A DNA stretch of 64,000 bases. Origin: Streptomyces naganishii JCM 4654 (GTDB lineage Bacteria; Actinomycetota; Actinomycetes; Streptomycetales; Streptomycetaceae). The notes beneath the pieces were generated by a model that saw nothing but the letters and a program-made list of their open reading frames with translations, was not told the origin of the DNA and ran no database searches. Below are positions 58,005-64,000 of this stretch, piece after piece. The stretch spans positions 1-64,000 of the forward strand of contig NZ_BMVF01000024.1 in NCBI RefSeq assembly GCF_014650575.1, written 5' to 3'. How positions within the stretch are numbered: position 1 is the first letter of the stretch; the number at the start of each line of letters is the position of its first letter. The position numbers were made by a program, and so were the translations under genes.

Positions 58005-59354
58005 TCAGCCGCGCAGGGCTTCGACGGCGGCGCTCAGCGCCCGCGGCACATCGGGCACGAGGGCGTGGACTCCGTCGCGCACGACGTGCCGTCCGGCCAC
58101 GACGGTGTGCCGCACATCGGCCGCCGTCGCCGCGAATACGGCAGTCTCGGCGCCCAGCCTGGGCAGTGTCCCCGCGGTCCTGACGGAGTCCAGCGCGATC
58201 GTCGTGAAGTCGGCGAGCGCGCCCGGGGCGAGGCTGCCCGCGTCGCTCCAGCCGAGCGCCGCGTGGCCGTCCGCGGTGGCCGCGCGCAGCAGGGCGGCGG
58301 CGGTCCAGTGGCCCCGGCTGCGGGTGCGCAGCCGTTCGTCCAGCTCCATCGCGCGCGCCTCTTCGAGTACGTCGACGACGGCGTGGCTGTCGGAGCCGAG
58401 GCTGAGCGGGGAGCCGGCGCGCTGGAGGGCGACGGCGGGCCCGATGCCGTCGGCCAGGTCCCGTTCGGTGGTGGGGCACATGCAGGTGCCGGTGCCCGAG
58501 CCGCCGAGCAGGGCGATGTCGTCGCCGGTGAGGTGGGTGTTGTGCACGCCGGTGGTGCGCGGGCCGAGGACGCCGTGGTCGGCGAGGAGCCGGGTCGGGG
58601 TGCATCCGTGGGCCTGGAGGCAGGCGTCGTTCTCGGCGGTCTGCTCGGACAGGTGCACGTGGAGCGGGGCCCGCCGCTCCTCGGCCCACCGCGCCACCGT
58701 CGCCAGCTCCCGCGCGGGCACGGCCCGCACCGAGTGCACGGCGGCGCCGATCCGCGCGTGATCCTGCTCCTTGAGAACTGAACAGCGTTCGGCCCAGGCC
58801 TCGGCGCTCCCGTCGGAGAAGCGGAGCTGGTGGGTGCCGGGAGGCTGCCCGAAGCCGGCGGACAGGTAGCAGGTGTCCAGGAGGGTGATGCGGATGCCGG
58901 CCTCGGCGGCGGCCGCGATCAGGGCCTCGCCCATCACGTTGGGGTCGGCGTACGGGGTGCCGCCGGGGGCGTGGTGGACGTAGTGGAACTCGCCCACGGC
59001 CGTGATCCCGGCCAGCGCCATCTCCGCGTACACCGCGCGGGCCAGCGCGTGGTAGTTCTCCGGGGTGAGCCGGTCGGCGGTGGCGTACATGACCTCGCGC
59101 CAGGTCCAGAAGGTGCCCGAGCCGACCTGGACGGTGCTGCGCAGGGCGCGGTGGAAGGCGTGGCTGTGGGCGTTGGCGAGGCCGGGCAGGGTGAGGCCGC
59201 GCAGGGGCTCGGCGCCCGGCGGCGGGGCGCTCACGTCCGGGCGGAGGGCCACGATGCGGCCGTCGTGCACGTCGAGGGCCACGCCCGGCTCGACGTGCGT
59301 GCCGAGCCAGGCCTGCTCCAGCCAGTACGTCCGTGTCCGCTCGGTGGGGGTCAC
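58005..59354 (-). CDS. hutF: Formimidoylglutamate deiminase
   Basis: A 449-residue amidohydrolase converting N-formimidoyl-L-glutamate to N-formyl-L-glutamate and ammonia. Metal ligands H63 and H65 (LANAHSHAFHRAL), AVGEFHYVHHAP, LHVHLSEQTAEND, VHNTHLT and LGSDSHAVVDVLEEARAM. Its ATG overlaps the stop of the M20 gene (59351-59354, ATGA). With this enzyme the pathway needs a separate formylglutamate deformylase; none of the usual type is seen next to it. Confidence 0.94.
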   Translation of the reverse strand: MTPTERTRTYWLEQAWLGTHVEPGVALDVHDGRIVALRPDVSAPPPGAEPLRGLTLPGLANAHSHAFHRALRSTVQVGSGTFWTWREVMYATADRLTPENYHALARAVYAEMALAGITAVGEFHYVHHAPGGTPYADPNVMGEALIAAAAEAGIRITLLDTCYLSAGFGQPPGTHQLRFSDGSAEAWAERCSVLKEQDHARIGAAVHSVRAVPARELATVARWAEERRAPLHVHLSEQTAENDACLQAHGCTPTRLLADHGVLGPRTTGVHNTHLTGDDIALLGGSGTGTCMCPTTERDLADGIGPAVALQRAGSPLSLGSDSHAVVDVLEEARAMELDERLRTRSRGHWTAAALLRAATADGHAALGWSDAGSLAPGALADFTTIALDSVRTAGTLPRLGAETAVFAATAADVRHTVVAGRHVVRDGVHALVPDVPRALSAAVEALRG

Positions 59355-60582
59355 GTGCAGGCCAGTCCTTCCAGTACGTCGGCGAGTGCGCGCACCCCGG
59401 CCACGCAGTCGTCCTCGGCCGCGAACTCGGCCGGGGAGTGCGAGACGCCGGTGGGGTTGCGCACGAACAGCATGGCGGTCGGGATGCTCCCGGAGAGGAT
59501 TCCGGCGTCGTGTCCGGCGCCGGTGCCCAGGACGGGTACCCGTATCTCGCGGTCCCTGCCGTCCCCGCCGCCCGTGCCCAGGATGCGGGCGAGCTCGTCG
59601 CGCAGGGCGTGGTCGAACTCGACGACCGGGGTGAAGGACTCGCGCACCACGTCGAGGTCGACGCCGTGCGCGGCGGCGTACTCGCGGGCCGCCTTCTCGA
59701 TGCCGGTGACCACGGTGTCCAGGGTCGGCTGGTCGGCGGCGCGGGAGTCGAGCCAGCCGCGCACCAGGGACGGGATCGCGTTGACCCCGTTCGGCTCCAC
59801 GGCGATCTTGCCGAAGGTGGCGACGGCGCCGGCGAGTGCGGCCTCGCGGCGCGCGGCGAGCACGGTCTCGGCGTACGACAGCATCGGGTCGTGGCGGTCC
59901 ACCAGCCGGGTCGTGCCGGCGTGGTTGGCCTCGCCGCGGAAGTCGAACCGCCAGCGCCCGTGCGGCCAGATGGCGCCGGCCACGCCCACCGCGTCCCCGG
60001 TGAGGTCCAGGGCGCGGCCCTGTTCGACGTGCAGTTCCACGAAGGCGCCGATGCGGGCGAGCCGCTCGGGGTCGGGGCCGATGGCCTCGGGGTCGTAGCC
60101 GGCGGCCTCCATGGCCTTCGGCAGGGTGACGCCGTCCGCGTCGGTCAGCCGGTGCGCCTGCTCGACGGTGAGGTGCCCGGCCGTGAGCCGCGACCCGACG
60201 CAGGCGAGCCCGAACCGCGCGCCCTCCTCGTCGCCGAAGTTGACGACCGCGAGGGGCTTGGTGAACCGCGCTCCCCTGGCGCGCAGTTCGTCGAGGGCGG
60301 CGAAGGAGGAGACCACGCCGAGGGGTCCGTCGAAGGCGCCGCCGTCGGGCACGGAGTCCAGGTGGGACCCGGTGACGACGGCGTCACCGGCGGCCGGGTC
60401 CCCGAGCCAGGCCCACTGGTTGCCGTTGCGGTCGGCCTCGTAGGCGAGCCCGCGCGACTCGGCCTGCTCGCGGAACCAGGCGCGGCACTCCGCGTCCGCT
60501 CCGGTCCAGGCGAAGCGCCGGTAGCCGCCGGAGGCGAAGCTGCGGCCGACCGGCAGCAGCTCCGCCCACATGCCGTGGAAGC

Positions 60583-60586
<4 letters not shown>
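59351..60586 (-). CDS. M20-family amidohydrolase (allantoate amidohydrolase-like) in the hut operon
   Basis: A 411-residue two-domain zinc hydrolase of the M20 family. Metal site: H75 and D86 (GSHLDSVPDGGAFDGPLG), E120-E121 (NFGDEEGARF), H in VELHVEQGRAL and H in GVSHSPAEF. The lid-domain motif FDFRGEANHAGTTRLVDRHDP is typical for N-carbamoyl or allantoate amidohydrolases. It is flanked by and overlaps hutU and hutF by 4 bases each, so I infer that it removes the formyl (or formimidoyl) group from glutamate in place of HutG. Substrate not read from sequence. Confidence 0.88.
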
Positions 60587-62301
<1,715 letters not shown>

Positions 62302-62360
62302 GGTCTGCCTCCTGAGGGATGGGTTCCCCGGCTGCGGGGTCCGGCTGATTGTTGCTGCTG

Positions 62361-62397
62361 TTATTCACATCCTGACCCGCTGAATATAACTAGTCAA
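62361..62397. promoter_or_regulatory. Overlapping divergent promoters of hutU and the decarboxylase gene
   Basis: Minus strand: TTGACT (62392-62397), 17 bases, CAGGAT (62369-62374). Plus strand: TTATTC (62361-62366), 18 bases, TATAAC (62385-62390). The -10 of one lies inside the spacer of the other. The AT-rich TAACTAGTCA (62387-62396) is a near-palindrome and could be a shared operator. Confidence 0.55.
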
Positions 62398-62446
62398 TAC
62401 GTCGGCGCGTACGGCACGGGCACGCCCCGGGTGTTTGGCTTGGGGC

Positions 62447-63946
62447 ATGGCTGCCGGCATCGACGGGACGGGGGACGACGGCATGGGCGAGGGCACGGGT
62501 GAAGGCATGCGCGAGGGCATGGACGACGGCACGGGCCACAGCGTCGGCGACGGCGTCGGGGGGCGGCGCCACGGTGACGGGGCGGGCCCCGCGGACCGGG
62601 CGCGGGCCCGGCGGCGGGACGAGGCGGTGCGGGCCGCGGTGGAGTGCGGGCTGCTCGGGCCCGGCACGCCCCTGGTGGGCCTGCTCGACGTGCGGGGCAT
62701 CCGGGAGTCGGCGGCCGCACTGAGGGAGGCGTTCGAGGCGGTGGTGGCGCCGGGCACCCCGGTCCTGCACGCCTTCGCGGTGAAGGCCACCCCGCTCGTG
62801 CCCGTGCTGCGGCTGCTGCACGAGGAGGGCGTCGGCGCCGAGGTGGCCAGCCCCGGCGAGCTGGCGCTGGCCCGCGCGGCCGGGGTGCCGCCCGCCGCCA
62901 CCGTGCTCGACTCCCCCGCCAAGACCGGGGCCGAGCTGCGCGAGGCGCTGGAGCTGGGGATCGCCGTCAACGCGGACAACCCCCAGGAGCTCGACCGCAT
63001 CGACGCCCTCGTGGGGTCCTGCCCCTCCCCCCGCTCACCGCTGGGTATCCGGGTGAACCCGCAGGTCGGCGGGGGCTCCATCGAGGCGCTGTCGACGGCG
63101 ACGGCCACCTCCAAGTTCGGGGTGGCCCTGCGCGACGAGGGGGCGCGCGAGTGGGTGGTGCGCGCCTGCCTGGACCGCCCGTGGCTGACCCGGCTGCACG
63201 CCCACACCGGTTCGCAGGGCATCCCGCTGTCCCTGATGGCGCAGGGCGCGGCCCGCACGTACGCGCTCGCCGAGGAGATCAACGCGCGTGCCGGGCGGCG
63301 GCAGATCGACACCCTCGACATCGGCGGCGGCCTGCCGGTGAACTTCGGCTCGGAGGCGACGGCGCCGACCTACGCGCAGTACGCGCGGCTGCTGGCCGAG
63401 GTGGTGCCGGGACTGTTCGACGGGCGGTACGGGCTGGTCACCGAGTTCGGCCGGTCGCTGCTGGCCAAGCAGGGCACGGTGGTGGCGCGGGTGGAGTACA
63501 CCAAGAGCGCCGGCGGGCGGCCGGTCGCGGTGACGCACGCGGGCGTGCAGGTGGCCACGCGCACCGTCTACGCGCCCGGGGCGTGGCCGCTGCGGCTGGC
63601 CGCGTACGACGCGAAGGGGCGGCCCAAGAGCGGGCCGGAGGCGGTGCAGGACGTGGCCGGCCCCGCCTGTTTCGCCGGCGACCTGCTCGCCGAGGCCCGC
63701 GCGCTGCCGCTGCTCGAACCGGGCGACCATGTGGCGGCGCTGGACACGGGCGCGTACTACTTCGCGCACCACTACGCCTACAACTCCCTGCCCCGGCCGG
63801 GCATTTACGGCTTCGCCCCGGACGGCTCGGGCGGGGTCGCCTTCGCCACCGCGCGCGAGCCGCAGGCGCCCGAGGAGATCGTGACGGAGGCCGGAGGGGC
63901 GCACGCCTCGGCGCTCACCACCCTGCGCGCGTCCGGGCGCCCTTGA
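62447..63946 (+). CDS. Fold-type III PLP decarboxylase (diaminopimelate/ornithine decarboxylase family)
   Basis: A 499-residue alanine-racemase-fold decarboxylase. PLP lysine K113 (LHAFAVKATPLVPVLRLLHEEGVGAEVASPGEL), IRVNPQVGGGSIEALSTATATSKFGVAL, LHAHTGSQGIPLSLM, LDIGGGLPVNFG (phosphate loop), TEFGRSLLAKQG, GPACFAGD with the active-site Cys and DTGAYYFAHHYAYN. The specificity helix is not that of LysA or arginine decarboxylase that I can recognise, so the amino-acid substrate is open. The first 60 residues are Gly/Asp/Met-rich low-complexity. ATG at 62447 is used; a TTG at 62435 is in frame. Divergent from the hut operon. Confidence 0.85.
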   Translation: MAAGIDGTGDDGMGEGTGEGMREGMDDGTGHSVGDGVGGRRHGDGAGPADRARARRRDEAVRAAVECGLLGPGTPLVGLLDVRGIRESAAALREAFEAVVAPGTPVLHAFAVKATPLVPVLRLLHEEGVGAEVASPGELALARAAGVPPAATVLDSPAKTGAELREALELGIAVNADNPQELDRIDALVGSCPSPRSPLGIRVNPQVGGGSIEALSTATATSKFGVALRDEGAREWVVRACLDRPWLTRLHAHTGSQGIPLSLMAQGAARTYALAEEINARAGRRQIDTLDIGGGLPVNFGSEATAPTYAQYARLLAEVVPGLFDGRYGLVTEFGRSLLAKQGTVVARVEYTKSAGGRPVAVTHAGVQVATRTVYAPGAWPLRLAAYDAKGRPKSGPEAVQDVAGPACFAGDLLAEARALPLLEPGDHVAALDTGAYYFAHHYAYNSLPRPGIYGFAPDGSGGVAFATAREPQAPEEIVTEAGGAHASALTTLRASGRP

Positions 63947-63985
63947 GGCACACCGACAGCACCGGGTGCAACTGGTGTGAAACAC

Positions 63986-63999
63986 GGGTCAGTTGACCC
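63986..63999. repeat. Palindrome at the window edge
   Basis: GGGTCA-GT-TGACCC is a perfect 6+2+6 inverted repeat at the very end, downstream of the decarboxylase. An operator or promoter part of the next gene is possible; context is cut off. Confidence 0.35.
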
Positions 64000-64000
64000 A

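Overview
The window is from a Streptomyces chromosome. It is very GC-rich, has many GTG/TTG starts and several apparently leaderless genes, and carries whiB, fbiA/fbiB (coenzyme F420) and the peptidoglycan, LCP and sortase-substrate genes expected of a filamentous actinomycete. From memory, the gene order matches the S. coelicolor region from about SCO3023 (ahcY) to SCO3073 (hutU). No transposase, prophage, rRNA, tRNA or CRISPR array was seen. I read it as conserved core chromosome rather than an island.

Region 1 (1-13.6 kb, mostly minus strand): the 5' part of ahcY, a cation-efflux protein, and the mannose-phosphate set manA / SIS-domain protein / small Trm112-like zinc protein / manB. These are followed by a DUF3499 protein, a divergent zincin-like protein, a secreted DUF5719 protein overlapping a very large membrane glycosyltransferase, and whiB. 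Region 2 (14-22.3 kb): cysteine dioxygenase behind a previously unlisted 30-codon cysteine-rich leader ORF, fbiA-fbiB, a 33-bp tandem repeat, a DNA glycosylase, an NDP-mannose pyrophosphorylase-like protein, a peptidoglycan-recognition amidase and a TIGR03089 protein. Region 3 (22.4-34.2 kb): five LytR-CpsA-Psr (LCP) genes with a family 2 glycosyltransferase, a thioesterase, a Cys-rich copper-binding four-helix protein and a secreted polysaccharide deacetylase. Region 4 (34.3-43.9 kb): GNAT, acyl-CoA dehydrogenase, UDP-glucose dehydrogenase, a CGNR regulator divergent from a VOC protein, an active dipeptidase beside a paralogue that has lost every metal ligand, purE-purK and GtrA. Up to here the order is collinear in large part with Mycobacterium tuberculosis sahH...manA-Rv3256c-manB-Rv3258c-Rv3259-whiB2-fbiA-fbiB...LCP-TIGR03089...fadE25-purE-purK-GtrA. 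This suggests an ancient actinobacterial block joining mannose supply, cell-wall glycopolymer attachment and F420 synthesis.

Region 5 (44-56.7 kb): a two-component system, a POT peptide transporter with a structured leader, a four-gene surface-protein operon with LPQTG and LAQTG sortase motifs, and a sigma-factor partner-switching module (ATPase, STAS antagonist, sigma). Next to that module is a one-polypeptide sigma-like / zinc-finger / transmembrane / ricin-lectin protein. Region 6 (56.8-64 kb): a translationally coupled histidine-utilisation operon, hutU - M20 amidohydrolase - hutF - hutI. It diverges from a fold-type III PLP decarboxylase whose promoter overlaps that of hutU.

The observations I rate highest are the Cys-rich leader with its mutually exclusive RNA structures ahead of cysteine dioxygenase, the sigma/anti-sigma/lectin fusion, the sortase-surface operon, and the catalytically dead dipeptidase twin. 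All functional calls come from reading motifs by eye; none was checked against a database.
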